DNA of 64,000 nucleotides from Aralia elata (GCA_034770075.1 CM068384.1:96002720-96066719), one strand, 5' to 3'; positions 1-11,186 are shown, numbered from the stretch's first letter. Numbers and translations are program-made. The notes: generated from the sequence alone by a model not told the origin.

Positions 1-1
1 C

Positions 2-469
2 ACAGATAGTGACTATGTTGGTGACTTAGATGATCTCAAAAGCACTTCCGGCTATGTTTTTCTGTTAAGTTCTGGAGCAGTATCTTGGCTTTCAAAGAAA
101 CAGCCGATTGTTACACTATCAACCACAGAAGCAGAGTTTGTGGCAGCAGTTGGGTGTGCAAGTCAAGCAGTGTGGATGAGAAGAGTTTTGGAGCAGCTGG
201 GACATGCACAAAAGAAAGGCACCATAGTCATGTGTGCCAACAGCTCCACCATCAAATTGTCAAAGAATCCCGTCATGCATGGGAGGAGCAAACATATTAA
301 TGTACGGTTCCATTTCTTGAGGGAGCTTGCTAATGATGGAACCATTGAGTTGTTACACTGTGGAATAGAGGAGCAAACTGCAGATGTGATGACAAAGCCG
401 TTGAAGTTGGATGCCTTCCTGAAGTTTAGAAGTCAGATGGGGATTTGCAAGCTAGCTGAACTAAACTAA
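2..469 (+). CDS. Ty1/copia polyprotein, RNase H C-terminal fragment
   Basis: The frame is open from base 2 (it enters from outside the window) to the stop at 467-469, with no internal stop, so about 155 residues of the polyprotein end are present. Visible copia RNase H landmarks are DSDYVGD (first catalytic Asp region), STTEAEF (catalytic Glu), HGRSKHINVRFHFLRE and QTADVMTKPL near the C terminus. This domain degrades the RNA strand of the RNA:DNA hybrid during reverse transcription in the virus-like particle. The polypurine tract and LTR follow directly, as expected at the 3' end of a copia element. It is the least damaged copia frame in the window. Lineage is not assigned. Confidence 0.9.
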   Translation, partial: TDSDYVGDLDDLKSTSGYVFLLSSGAVSWLSKKQPIVTLSTTEAEFVAAVGCASQAVWMRRVLEQLGHAQKKGTIVMCANSSTIKLSKNPVMHGRSKHINVRFHFLRELANDGTIELLHCGIEEQTADVMTKPLKLDAFLKFRSQMGICKLAELN

Positions 470-488
470 CTATGATTGATAGTTAGTT

Positions 489-500
489 TAGGGGAGGGAT
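489..500 (+). promoter_or_regulatory. Polypurine tract of copia element
   Basis: A purine run (aggggaggga) immediately precedes the TG of the LTR, 20 bases after the polyprotein stop. In LTR retrotransposons this tract primes plus-strand DNA synthesis. Confidence 0.75.
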
Positions 501-771
501 TGAAAGGATAATTATTATTTGTTTTTAGGTGTTTACTGAGTCTTGTTTCTGTTAAATAAATCCCTAGTCTTTAGGATTAGTTGAGACTGTTAGTGGTCAG
601 TTTACACTAACCACGTTGGCTGATATTTAGCTAAACGTGAACTTTATTTTAGCTGTTCTGTTATGTACTGTAAAGCTATATATATAGCCAAGTTTGTTCA
701 ATAAGACGAGAGGTCATTCATCCAGAATATCATTAAGCCTTTTTTGTTTACTTCGTTAGAGCTTCCCAACA
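501..771 (+). repeat. 3' LTR of copia element
   Basis: It starts TGAAAGG after the polypurine tract and ends ...CCCAACA, about 271 bp. It contains a TATA-like core (ctatatatatag near 676-687) followed by a candidate transcript start and polyadenylation region (caataagacg). The 5' LTR is outside the window, so LTR identity and target duplication cannot be tested. The end is placed at the best CA. Confidence 0.7.
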
Positions 772-1162
772 GTTGCGTACTCATGATTTCGTAAAAATAA
801 AAAACAACTTTATATTTAAGCCTTTATTTTTACAGTTGGTAGGAAATTTACATATATGCGTGGGTTCCATAAAATTTAACATTTGATTTCGTAAAAATAA
901 AAAGAAAATGTAAAGGCGCTAATGAAATAATTAAATTATGTTTTAATCTGTTATTGCATGTTATTGTTAATATACTACCTAAATGCGCATAGTACGATTG
1001 TAGAATTCAATTTTTACACATTTTGTTGAAGTACACAACGTACGTACGCAGGAGAACCTACTTATAATGTTTACTAAAATTAAAGTAAATCTAAACTTTT
1101 ATGCTAAAGAGATATATAATGTCATCTTTGTACTTATTTTGTAAATTGTACACAAATATATA
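772..1162. other. AT-rich intergenic sequence, no gene recognised
   Basis: No coding frame of note, no RNA gene and no recognisable element in this stretch. It flanks the copia 3' LTR on one side and the inverted repeat copy on the other. Confidence 0.5.
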
Positions 1163-1425
1163 TAAGGGATATACTTCTGTTACATGAAGTTTTTCTCAAT
1201 TCATAATTTAGCCTTCAAGTAATTGGGCTTACATATCTGTTACATCAATTACCAAATTGCATACAATGTCCCCCCTCCCCCGAAAACCCTAAAATTTATT
1301 TTCCAGTTGAAATTGACCGGAATACCTCAATTGCCGGTAAGATAAATAGTTTTATACCATTTGACTGTATTAAAATATAATGCGGTTTGACTTCATTAAA
1401 CAATTACGTCTAACGGCAATTTCTG
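1163..1425 (+). repeat. Left copy of a long inverted repeat
   Basis: This segment matches the reverse complement of 14945-15243: both carry atatacttctgttacatgaa, then tcaattcataatttag, a CCCC-rich patch (tgtcccccctccccc versus tgcccctcccccc), ttgaccggaatacc, and GGTTTGA.TTCATTAAA. The two copies face each other across the block holding the gag-only gypsy element. They could be terminal inverted repeats of an older DNA element (for example a Mutator-like or foldback element) or two dispersed repeats. No clear target duplication is seen next to either copy. Confidence 0.55.
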
Positions 1426-1586
1426 ATACCAATTTTTATTTTGTTAGGGCAATTACGTCTTTACCATTATTATAAAGTATTACTAATATTTAAATACAAA
1501 AACTAAATACATAAATTAAAATATAAAAAAATAGAAAAATAAAAAATTATTTCAAATTTCAAAAAATAACTAATGTTTGAAAATTA

Positions 1587-1850
1587 ATACTCTTTCCGTT
1601 TCATATTATTTGATCATTGTCGATTTTTTAAAGTCAACTTAAGAGATTTTTAAGCTCAAAATTGATATAGATTCTTTTAATTTTAATCAATACAGTGATG
1701 AATATTGTAAACTATCTAAAAAGTATTACTCATTGTAAGTTTTATTGTTTCATAATTTTTAATGAGTCATCCCAATTTTGAGCTTGAAAATATCTCAAAT
1801 TGACTTTCAAAAGTCAATAATGACCATATAATTTGGAATGAAAAGAGTAT
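1587..1850. mobile_element. Stowaway-like (Tc1/mariner) MITE
   Basis: About 264 bp with long imperfect terminal inverted repeats: the left end reads atactctttccgtttcatat and the reverse complement of the right end reads atactcttttcattccaaat. The similarity continues inwards for about 90 bp (tcattgtcgattttttaaag against tcattattgacttttgaaag). It is flanked by TA on each side (1585-1586 and 1851-1852), the target duplication of this superfamily. It has no coding capacity and depends on a transposase elsewhere. Confidence 0.8.
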
Positions 1851-2532
1851 TATTTTCATAAGAGAAAAAAATTAGAAAACAATTATTTTTTTTGAAAAAT
1901 AAGTAAAATTGCATAAAAGATAATATGTGTAACTACAAAACATGTGTAACTAAATCCAAGTTTTTTTATAATTAAAAAAAATAAAAAATAAAAATAAACT
2001 ATACCTGCAAATTCAAACACACACACATGGATTAACATTAAAATGGAAAAATAAAAAGAAACGAAAACACTCTCTCCCTCTCTCTCTCAATTAGTCAACA
2101 AACCTCATTCATCTTTCTTCCCCGCCACTGTAAATCACCATCACCATAACCAAATCAAAGAACAAGCTTGAAATACCTCAATCCATCTATCTCCAACACC
2201 TATTTTCACTACCAACAAATCTCCTGCACCCATCCTAAGCACCTATTTCCACTACCAACAAATCTCCACCACCCTCAAATCTCCAACACCACCCATCTTA
2301 ATTCCCCACCAAAATAAAGAGACTCATAACTGGATTTAAAGCACTACCAACACCATCTTCAAACAACACCCATCATCTTCAACTATTTTATAAATTTTAA
2401 ACCTAAATAATTGACAAAGTTGTAAGAGTATTTGTCAAATGGTAAGAACCTGGTTAGATAGGTGAACTCAACGAGGAAGACGAAGCCCACCAACAGGCAC
2501 CTCTTTACTCTCTGTGCATCTTCCGACGCTTC
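1851..2532. other. Low-complexity AT-rich then pyrimidine-rich DNA, no gene
   Basis: A/T-rich sequence to about 2040, a short CT microsatellite (about 2070-2088), then C/A-rich sequence with a short repeated phrase (cactaccaacaaatctcc occurs near 2206 and 2251). No credible coding frame. It is the left flank of the gag-only gypsy element, ending in the target site GCTTC (2528-2532). Confidence 0.5.
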
Positions 2533-3073
2533 TGATGCAGTCAAAAATTGTATGCCCGATCAGGAGTGTTGACGAACATGAAGGGAGAAGCAAACCATAT
2601 TTGCACAATTAGCAAAACACCAAAAAGATCTATTGAAGTTTGACTCCAGAGGGACCCTCCGATGCTTAAGTCAGTATTCGGTTGGACAAAAAGAGAAAAG
2701 TTGTATCAAAGGTAAATTGAACGTAACTTGATCAATTAGTATGGATGACAATTTATAGAGAATTACCTCTAGTGGAATTCAATACGAATTGGACCTCCTT
2801 AAGTGACAGAGATTTGGCCAACCCTTTAGTTGAATCAATCTAGGATTGGACTCCTTTGTGGTGATCTTGATGAAGAATCAAGAGATAATTATCAGAAGGG
2901 TCCGCTTAGGATTCATGGTGCTTCCGGAATTCTTTTTGAAGTAAACTTGGTGTTAGGATTTTTTAATCTTGTATAACCATAATTGTATGTAATCCTTCTA
3001 GAAGGAAAGTCATGGAGATATACATATTGTACATATGTCAATATTTGATAAGCGTATATTTTTACCCACATCA
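2533..3073 (-). repeat. 3' LTR of gag-only gypsy element
   Basis: On the - strand it begins TGATGTGGG and ends GCATCA (541 bp). It matches 13550-14077 along its length, for example ggattcatggtgcttc and aacttggtgttaggatt. The same orientation of both copies shows they are LTRs of one element. Confidence 0.8.
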
Positions 3074-3090
3074 TTTATCCCCTACTCATT
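3074..3090 (-). promoter_or_regulatory. Polypurine tract of gag-only gypsy element
   Basis: The - strand reads gagtaggggataaa directly before the TGATGTGGG start of the LTR. This supports the assignment of the left LTR as the 3' LTR of a - strand element. Confidence 0.65.
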
Positions 3091-3181
3091 TGTAACTCGA
3101 AGAGTTGTGAAGGATCAGAGTAAGGAAAACTGGAGAATCATATGCAATATTAGGAGAAAAGTTATTGCCATTATTGTGCAC

Positions 3182-3845
3182 TAGGGATGGCAATGGTGTG
3201 GTGCGGTTCTAGGTTTTTAGTAATTTTGAACCGTACCGGTCTTAAAAAATCTTAAACCGGAACCACACCAGTGAATTTTTCTATAACAAAACTACACCAG
3301 TTGGTTTATATTTTGAACCGCTCCACACCAACTTGCACCGGTCAAATTACTAATATTTTTGATTTAATATTTATTAAATTACTTTAATATTTTTAAAACA
3401 CACATTTTAATAATATTCATTAAAATAAGTGAAGAAATATTAATAAGTAATATAAGAATGTATGTTCAATTAAAATGTTGATAACATTGTTATAACTTTT
3501 ACATTATTATAGTTTTAATACACATCAACTATGTATAAAAATATTTATATATTAAATTTTGAAAGCAAAAATATAAAAATAATAAAAATATATGTTTGAA
3601 TAACTCTATGATTATAATTCTATATAAAAATAATAATATTATGAAGTATAAAGATATAATTAAAATAAACAAATAAATATAGAGCGGTTCAAGGATCGAT
3701 GCACTACTAGTTCAAGAAGCGATGCGGGCACAGTGCGGTGCACTATCGGCAAATACAAAAACAACACCGTACTAATCGGATAAAAATTGACCAATTCGAT
3801 GCGGTTCAACCGGTTTCGAATCGGTTTCAGTTCAAACTATCCTTA
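3182..3845. mobile_element. hAT-like MITE
   Basis: The left end tagggatggcaa and the reverse complement of the right end (taaggatagttt) form imperfect terminal inverted repeats. The adjoining 8-bp flanks are TTGTGCAC (3174-3181) and TTGTGGAG (3846-3853), matching at 6 of 8 positions as expected for an old hAT target duplication. Inside, GC-richer blocks with gcggttc and accggt motifs recur near both ends and an AT-rich core lies between. No coding frame. Confidence 0.6.
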
Positions 3846-3930
3846 TTGTGGAGAACACACTTGAAGGAATAACATTTAGTAACAATATTTTATTTTATAA
3901 AAGGGTACACTAATTAGATACTTTTGAGCT

Positions 3931-5659
3931 TGATAATTTGTAAATCCTAAGCTATTTCGTTTGGTTTTTATGTATTTTTATCTCATTGTTATATAATGTG
4001 GTTTTATATTGCTTTTATGTGTTTTTATATTGCTTTTATGTGTTTTACTTTGTTTTGTAGGAAATGAAACAAAAGCTCTTTGGATCAATGTTTGGGGTGG
4101 CTCCGTTTGCATTTTTGTCTTGTCATTTACACAGTAGCCATTTTAGGGCTAATTTGAACCTAGCTTTAGCCCGTATCTCTCAAACTCAAAGAATGAAAGT
4201 TGTAGAGCTACTTCTTAGCTTTTCGGATCATCTTGAATCGCCCAAATCAGAGTTCAGATGAGAGAGTTATGACCATTTTCCAACAGACGTCGAAGCTAAA
4301 AATTCCAAAAAATGGCCAAGCGCCTATGCGCTCTTTCGTAATTCATTTCAAGCGCCTAGGCGCTCCAAGGCAGGGATCCAGCACCAGAACCAGCGCCTAG
4401 GCATCAGAAACAAGCGCCTAGATGCTCTAGAGTCAGATTTGCACAATTTTGCTGAGTTTTTTAGGGTTTTATGATGTAATGATATAAATAGAACATGTAG
4501 CCTCCATTTTGTAACATCTAATACTTCTGAAATCACATCTAGAGAGGGGGAGGCTACCAAATATATCATCAAGAAGAGCTAAAGTACTGCAATTCAAGGA
4601 AAATTCAGCAAAAACTAAGGAGCAAAAATGAGAAAGGATTGCCAAAGGAAGAGAAAAAACTAGATATCATTAATAACCATGCAAACAACATCTGAATATT
4701 CATCAAAAGGGGTTTTATCATCTCTAGCTTTCCTTTGAATTTGTATTTCTATTTCATGATGAACACCTTGTGTTTAATGTTTTGTTTACCTACCATGAAC
4801 TAGAACTTTTATTCTAAGATTTCAATGGAACCCAACTCCTAGTTTGAATTGAATACTCTCTCTTTGATATTAGTTAATCATTTGTGAATTGGATATCATA
4901 ATCTATGCTTATAGATTAATTGTTTGGCTCGTAATTACCTTGGTAAACTATATGAAATTAGAAAATGGATTATGGTGTTGAGACCTAGTTATGATTTCAT
5001 GCGAAGATTAAAGATTCTTGTGGGTACTTCATAAGATTATTGTGACGTGTGTCTTATTCATTATCTTTGAGAATTGCTAGCTTGATAGTATTTAGGATAG
5101 GGATATACCTAGATACCGTATACATCGAATTGAGAATCTAATTTTAATGACTTCCTATGCGAAAGTTGGTAATTGAATGAGTAGTTTACAAGATTGTCGT
5201 GACATGTGTTTCGTTAATTATTCTGGCAATTGGTCTCTTGATAGTGTGTAGGATAGGGATATACCTACATGCCGCATTAGGAAGATTCATAATTGACCAT
5301 CGGGAGAGACTTTTATGTAATTGTGATTTTTCGGGTGATAATTCTTGTGATTCAACTAGTTAAAGAGAGAGAGAGAGAGAGAGTTAGGAGATTCAAACGA
5401 AGTATTGAGGAAAATTGTAATCTTAGACTTGTTACATTTGATAATCGTTATTGTTAGATAATTTAAATTATAAACTTTGTTTTAATTGCTTTCACAATCA
5501 ACTTGGGTGACCGTTTAAATATAATTGAATTGATTGAAAATTGATAATTAAGTTAATATTTGCAATCGTTACTTGTGGGTTCGACAATCTTCTTATCACT
5601 TTATTACTTGTTGACCGTGTATACTTGCGCATATTTGTCATTATATAAATCGGACAACA
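3931..5659 (+). repeat. Athila/Tat-type long solo LTR
   Basis: About 1.7 kb from TGATAATTTG to GGACAACA. It has the composition of long gypsy LTRs: a leader rich in phrases such as gtagagctacttcttag, a cluster of GC-rich palindromes (agcgcctaggcgct near 4350, with related copies near 4318, 4392 and 4414), a TATA-like region (gatataaatag near 4480) and an AT-rich tail. Flanks are GAGCT and GAGAC, a poor target duplication, so the boundaries are approximate. No internal region or second LTR is seen, hence a solo LTR. Confidence 0.55.
5364..5384. repeat. (GA)n microsatellite
   Basis: About ten GA units inside the solo LTR. Confidence 0.9.
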
Positions 5660-6144
5660 GAGACATAATTAAAAAGTATAAATAGGGAGACATAATTATC
5701 AATATATATATATATATATATATATATGCTCAATAAAAAGTTTTCTATTGTCTAATGTTAGGAAATTCAAGGATTTAATTAAAAGTTGCTACAAACTAAT
5801 ATTCCTTAGAATAAAGGATTAGTAATATTTTACTCTTATTTTTTAATAAGAGATTAGTTTTCACAGTGGCTTATAGAGTTGCAGGATGTTTGTGCTCCTG
5901 CCCTATTTTTATTATTTAAGAGAAGGCACAAAGTAGGTTATATCACTAAGTATCAGCCACTACTATAACTGTTTCAGTGATATATTAGTTTGCATGCCAA
6001 CAAGGAGTTCTTGGGTTAGACTCTTGGGAACAGTAGGTGGGAAAGAAGTTTTTTTATTTTTTGCTACAATTTTAACATCCCAGCGTGGGACGTGGCAGCG
6101 TGGGGAAGCGTGCAAGGTATAGACCAGGGTATTAAACCCCCTGT
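5660..6144. other. Internal remnant of gag-only gypsy, no gene recognised
   Basis: AT-rich DNA with a (TA)n run at about 5702-5728. No coding frame is supported. It is probably the 3' untranslated part of the host gypsy element between the solo LTR and the satellites. Confidence 0.45.
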
Positions 6145-6365
6145 ATGGATGAAGCCATTTCAAAGAAAAAATTTCTCCTTGGTGCAATAGAGGAAATATT
6201 TTCTTGGTGCAACAAAGAAAGGAAAATTCCTTGGTCCAACAAAGAAAAGGAATTATGTCTTTGGTGCAATAAAGGGAAAAAAAGTACCTTGGTCCAACAA
6301 AGGAAAAAATTGTCTTGGTATAACAAAGGAGAAGTTATACCATGGTGCAACAAAGGAAAATAGTG
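6145..6365. repeat. Minisatellite, about 31-35 bp units
   Basis: Six or seven imperfect copies of a unit like ttccttggtgcaacaaagaa followed by an A/G-rich spacer. The unit alternates ggtgcaa and ggtccaa. It stays open in one + frame (repeated WCNK- and WSNK-type peptides), but that follows from a unit length close to a multiple of three. It is not evidence for a gene. Confidence 0.75.
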
Positions 6366-6379
6366 CTGTAATGAAATAA

Positions 6380-6440
6380 AGGAAAAATTACTTTTGACAA
6401 GACAACCCACCCCGTATATTCAATTCCATCGTCCATCAAT

Positions 6441-6490
<50 letters not shown>

Positions 6491-6658
6491 GCAAGGAGAT
6501 ACCGTCTTCAAGACAATCCACCCCGTGCATTCAATTCCGTCGTCCAACAATAGAGTGATATATATCTTGGTGCAAGGAGAAAAAAATTACCGTCGTCAAG
6601 ACAATCCATCTTGTGCATCCAATTCCATCGTCTAGCAATGGAGTTATATATATCTTAG
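6380..6658. repeat. Tandem satellite, 86-92 bp units (left part)
   Basis: Three copies and the start of a fourth share the core gtcaagacaatccacc, gcatccaattccgtcgtcc and aatggagttatatatatc. The first copy has expanded into a (TA)n run at about 6440-6486. The array continues at 11578 because a copia element inserted within the fourth unit. Confidence 0.8.
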
Positions 6659-7054
6659 TGTTAAGTCAAACTATGACAAACACAATAAATTAACGCAGAA
6701 AGATAAAGACAATAACACAAGGTTTTATGTGGAAACCCAAATCGGGAAAAAACCACGGAGAAGATAGAAGAAATCCACTAAATAAATATTTGAAGAATAC
6801 AAGATAGAGAGAATTATTAGAATACTTCTGAATGTCTCTGAATGTCTCTTCTCCCAAAATCCTAGCACCTATATTTATAGGCCATAGGAAATTCTATAAC
6901 CAAATAGGATATGAAAAACTAAAATGAGTATAATTAGGAAAGATAACTTTCCTTAAACCAAAACGGATTCTAGGTAATACTTAAATCCAAATCCAATAAG
7001 GAACTAGATAATACCTAAATCCAAATCCAATAAGGAATCATGTCATACCCAACA
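6659..7054 (-). repeat. 3' LTR of copia-1
   Basis: 396 bp. It carries an extra copy of a roughly 34-bp segment (taatacctaaatccaaatcc...) near the CCCAACA end that the other LTR lacks, which explains most of the length difference. A TATA-like patch (cctatatttatagg) lies near 6868. Confidence 0.92.
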
Positions 7055-7070
7055 AATCTCCACCTTGACT
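7055..7070 (-). promoter_or_regulatory. Polypurine tract of copia-1
   Basis: The - strand reads caaggtggagatt immediately before TGTTGGG of the LTR, a usual plant copia plus-strand primer. Confidence 0.8.
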
Positions 7071-7128
7071 TGAATCCTCCAAATATAGCACAAACAATGA
7101 ACTTTCTCCTCTTCTCAAAATGAAGAGC

Positions 7129-7911
7129 TCAAGTGCATCGAACACTAACCAGGTCCAAACAATGTTTGAACTTGGTATGTGGTAACGACTTTGTTAACAT
7201 GTCAGCTGGATTGTCTGCAGTACCAATCTTCAAGACCTTAATGTCACCATCTTCAACAATGTCTCGAACAAAATGATACCTGACATCAATATGCTTCGTC
7301 CTCTCATGATACATTTGATCTTTAGTCAAGTGTATAGCACTTTGACTATCACAATGGACAACAGTAACTCCATGATCCATGCTGATCTCTCCAAACAAGC
7401 CTCGCAACCAAATAGCTTCCTTAACAGCCTCTGTAATAGCCATATATTCTGCCTCTGTAGTAGAGAGAGCAACCGTATGTTGTAAAGTAGCTCTCCAACT
7501 AATTGCACAACCTCCAAGAGTAAATATATAACCAGTCAATGACCTCCTCTTATCAAGATCACAAGCATATTCTGAATCAACATACCCTCTAAGGGTATCA
7601 CCATTTCTTCTAAACTCTAAACCAACATTAGAGGTACCTCGCAAGTATCTTAAAATCCATTTTACAGCTTCCCAATGAATTTTACCTGGACGTGATAAGT
7701 ATCTACTTACCACACTAATAGCATGTGAAATATCTAGACGAGTACAAATCATAGCATACATGATGCTACCAACTGCACTAGAGTAGGGAACACTTGACAT
7801 ATAACTAACCTCCTCATCTGTCTGAGGAGATAATTCAGTTGATAATTTGAAGTGAGCAGCAAGAGGAGTACTTACTAGTTTAGCATCCTTCATACCAAAA
7901 CGATCTAACAC
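7129..7911 (-). pseudogene. copia-1 RNase H domain and reverse transcriptase C-terminus
   Basis: 260 codons open to the natural stop at 7129. It opens with the end of the reverse transcriptase and the connection (VLDRFGMKD, VPYSSAVGSIMYAM, LDISHAISVVSRYLSRPG, HWEAVKWILRYLRGT). RNase H follows with GYVDSEYACD, STTEAEYMA, VHCDSQSAIHL and NPADMLTKSLP, so the acidic active-site residues are present. This part of the polyprotein is intact, but the frame upstream is interrupted by stops near 7930 and 8124, so it could not be translated as part of a full polyprotein. Confidence 0.93.
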
Positions 7912-8684
7912 CTTCGCGATGTAGTCTTTCTAAGATAAGTACAATTTCTTAATTTTGCAATCTCGCTGAATCTCCATGCCAAGAATATTCTTAGCAGCCC
8001 CTAAATCTTTCATCTCAAACTCAGTGCTCAACTGTGATTTCAGTTTAACAATCTCTGAACTATCTTTTGCTTCAATCAACATATCATCAACATAAAGCAA
8101 CAAATAGATAAATGAGTCATCCTAAAGTTTCCTGAAGTACACACAACTATCATATTGACTCTTGCTAATTTCAATCCCAACCATAAATGAGTGAAATCGT
8201 TTATACCACTGCCTGGGAGATTGCTTTAAACCGTATAAGGACTTTTTCAACAAGCAAACATGGTCTTCCTTTCCTTGAATCTGAAATCCCTGAGGTTGAC
8301 GCATATAAATCTTTTCATCAAGTTCACTATGCAAGAAAGCTGTTTTCACATCGAGTTGTTCCAACTCCAAATCATGCATAGCAACCAAACCAAGTAATAC
8401 TCGAATAGAGCTGTGTTTCACAACTGGTGAAAACACATCATTGAAGTCAATTCCCTTGACTTGACTGAATCCCTTAGCTACTAGTTGAGCCTTGTACCTA
8501 GTGCCTTCAACTCCTGGATGCCTTCTTTTTGCTTAAATATCCATTTGCAGCCCACGATTTTCTTACCTTTAGGTGGTTTCACAAGCTCCCAAGTCTGATT
8601 TTTTTGAAGAGATTCCATCTCCTCATTCATAGTAAACAACCATTTTTCTGAATCATTCGAGGAAACCGCATTTTTATAAGTCAC
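7912..8684 (-). pseudogene. copia-1 reverse transcriptase, broken
   Basis: Reverse transcriptase motifs read across three frames: an N-terminal WELVKPPKGKKIVGCKWIFK, then FSPVVKHSSIRVLLGLVA, LEQLDVKTAFLHSELDEKIY, KKSLYGLKQSPRQWYKRF, and the catalytic YVDDM box near 8080-8094. The YVDDM Asp pair is intact. A frameshift lies close to 8495, and in-frame TAG codons sit near 8124 and 7930, each consistent with CAG to TAG change. The enzyme would copy genomic RNA to cDNA in virus-like particles; this copy cannot be produced. Confidence 0.9.
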
Positions 8685-9856
8685 AGGGTCACTATACTCA
8701 ACTGTCTCGCTGATAAAACATAAGCAACATAATCTGAATACCCATATCTCTGTGGTGGTCGCACTGTCCTCTTTGCCCTGCCTCTAGTGAGACTATACTG
8801 ATTGTCCACATGTTCCTCCTTTGAAACTATATTTTCATCTGCAACAGTAGTACGCACATGATCTGAACTCTGTTGTGATTTCTGAACCTTAGGAGAAGTT
8901 ACTTCAAGCTCCACCTTCTGACCAACACTATCAAAACTATCAATACAAGGAACAGAGTATTCCTTGTTCTTATGAAGCATAACTGATTCATCAAAAGTAA
9001 CATCTCTGCTAATGATGACCTTTGCTGACTTTTGATCAGCACACCAAAGTATATAACCAAGAAAGATGCATTTTTTCGCTCTAGGTTCGAGTTTTCCCTC
9101 ATTCACATGTGCATATGCAGGACAACCAAACACCCTAAGAGATGAATAATCTGCAGGATTACCTGACCAAACCTCTTCAGGGGTCTTACATTCTATAGCT
9201 GTGCAAGGAGAACGATTCACTAAGAACGAAACTGTGTTCACTACTTCTGCCCAAAATTCCTTGCCGAAACCTGCATTTAACAACATACACATGGCCTTCT
9301 CTATCAAGGTTCTGTTCATCCTTTCTGAAACTCCATTCTGCTGCGGTGTCTTCACAACTGTACGATGTCTAACAATTCCTTCATTCTTACAGAACTCATT
9401 AAACTCAGTCTCGCAAAACTCAAGGCCATTATCTGATCTGAACCTCTTAATCTGTTTTCCTGTCTGCTTCTCAACCAAAGTCTTCCACTGTTTGAAAGTC
9501 ACAAAAACGTCATTCTTATGTTTCAAGAAGTAGACCCAAACCTTCCTAGAGTAATCATCAATGAAGGTTAGCAGATAATGTGCACCGCTACCTTTGGAAG
9601 GAACCCGTGAAGGACCCCAAAGGTCTGAATGAATGTAGTCCAAAGTCCCCTTTGTTATATGAACCACAGTCTTGAAACTAACTCATTTCTGTTTCCCCAA
9701 GACACAATGCTCACACAAGTCCAACTTTCCTATTTTTTGTCCAGATAAAAGACCTCTTTTACTTAAAGCATCCATGCCTCTTTCACTCATATGACCTAAC
9801 CTCACATGCCACAACTTGGTGGTGTCATCTGCAGTAACTGAAGAACAAATTACATC
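8681..9856 (-). pseudogene. copia-1 GAG-pre and integrase
   Basis: From the left of the protease the frame reads the pre-integrase LWHVRLGHMSERGMDALSKR and the zinc-binding Cys pair region, then the core: HSDLWGP, FIDDYSRKVWVYFLK, FRSDNGLEF and QQNGVSERMNRTL, giving the D, D, E catalytic set. Downstream is the copia-specific tail FGCPAYAHV...AKKCIFLGY. Integrase inserts cDNA into the chromosome. A TGA within the QK.VSFKT segment near 9683 and another near 9857 fit CGA to TGA changes. A frameshift near 8700 separates it from the reverse transcriptase. Confidence 0.9.
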
Positions 9857-10549
9857 TCAATCCGTAGTTGTAGAACCCTCTAACTTATATAAAGTGCCGA
9901 CCTTAATTCCTTTCATCAACACAAGAGAGCCTATACTAATCTTCATAACTTCACCTTCAGCTGTGTACTTACACCTATTTTCATCTATTGTACCCAAAGA
10001 TATGAGATTTTTCTTCAAACTTGGAACATGTCTAACATCTGACAATGTCCTGATTATGCCATCATGCATCTTAATTTTAACTATACCAATGCCAAATACT
10101 TTACATTTCGAATTATTTCCCATCAAAACAATTCCACCATCAAATGGTTCATATGTAGAGAACCAATCACGAGTAGGACACATATGATAAGAACACCCAG
10201 AATCCAAAATCCAGTCACTGCTAAGTCTTTCTCTATCATCGGCTACTAACAGAAGATCATCATTATCCTCAACAACGCTAGCCTGAGCAGGCTTTCTTGC
10301 CCCCTGATTCTGCTGGTTCTGCACATTCTGTCCACTATCAATCTGACCGATATTGTCTCCTCTTTGTTCTTTATTTTTCAACTTCGGACAATTACGCTTT
10401 ATATGCCCCTTTGCATGACAGTAGTTATAGCTGAAATTCTTATTCCGAAATTTTGATCTGTGTGTACTGCCACTTTTTGAACTTCTTTCAACTGACCTCC
10501 CCCTGGTAAACAATCCAACACATTGATCATCACTTTTCCCAAAAGTCAT
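9857..10549 (-). pseudogene. copia-1 gag zinc knuckle and aspartic protease
   Basis: The frame carries a CCHC-like box YNYCHAKGHIKRNC, in which the first Cys is replaced by Tyr, then the aspartic protease active site WILDSGCSYHMCP, and the flap-like region RTLSDVRHVPSLKKNLISLG. The protease cuts the polyprotein into its mature parts. It is separated from the gag N-terminal part by a single in-frame TAA (SK.KLDYDMTFG) that fits a GAA to TAA change, so both parts once formed one frame. Confidence 0.9.
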
Positions 10550-10564
10550 GTCATAATCTAGTTT

Positions 10565-11179
10565 TTATTTACTCATAAGATTCGTTTTAACATCCTCAAT
10601 TGAGATAGTGTCTCTACCATAGATCATAGTGTCTCTAAAGTGCTTATATGAAGGAGGTAATGAGACTAACAACAATAGGGCTTGATCTTCATCATCAATC
10701 TTAACATCAATATTCTGCAACTCAGTTACAATTGAACTAAATTCAGTGATATGAGATTTGATTTGAGTACCTTCTGACATATGCAAGGTGTAAAGACGCT
10801 GTTTAAGTCTCAATCTATTGGTGAGGGACTTCGTCAAATAGAGAGATTCTAATTTCTTCCACAAATCAGCAGCTGTAGTTTTCGCTAATACCTCTTGCAA
10901 CACTTCATTTGAAAGGCACAACTGAATTGTCGAAAGTGCTTTATCATCCATAGTTTCCCATTCTAACTCAGACATCTCGCTAGCTTTCTTTGTCTCCGAA
11001 TCCGTATCAGACATATCTATAGGCATCAATGGCTTCCCTACAATGGCTTTCTTCAAGCCTTGCTGAGTAAAAACAGCCTTCATCCGAACCTGCCAAAGAC
11101 TGAAACTAATATTCCTATCAAATTTGTCAATATCAAATTTCGTTGAAGAAGTCAAACTTAATGCCATAGTATGGATCAA
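10565..11179 (-). pseudogene. copia-1 gag (capsid) N-terminal part
   Basis: 204 codons. The likely start is the Met at 11167 (MALSLTSSTKFDIDKF); an upstream in-frame Met at 11179 is also possible. Recognisable copia gag (UBN2-type) features are FSLWQVRMKAVFTQQGL, IQLCLSNEVLQEV, LWKKLESLYLTKSLTNRL, and LLVSLPPSYKHF. It would form the virus-like particle shell. The start lies 26-38 bp downstream of the 5' LTR, just after the primer binding site. Confidence 0.9.
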
Positions 11180-11186
11180 TAATAAC

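Noticed and set aside
6145..6363. Open frame with repeated tryptophan-cysteine peptides as a possible repeat protein
   Set aside because: It is explained by a minisatellite inside the non-coding part of a gypsy element; no start context, no homology recognised.
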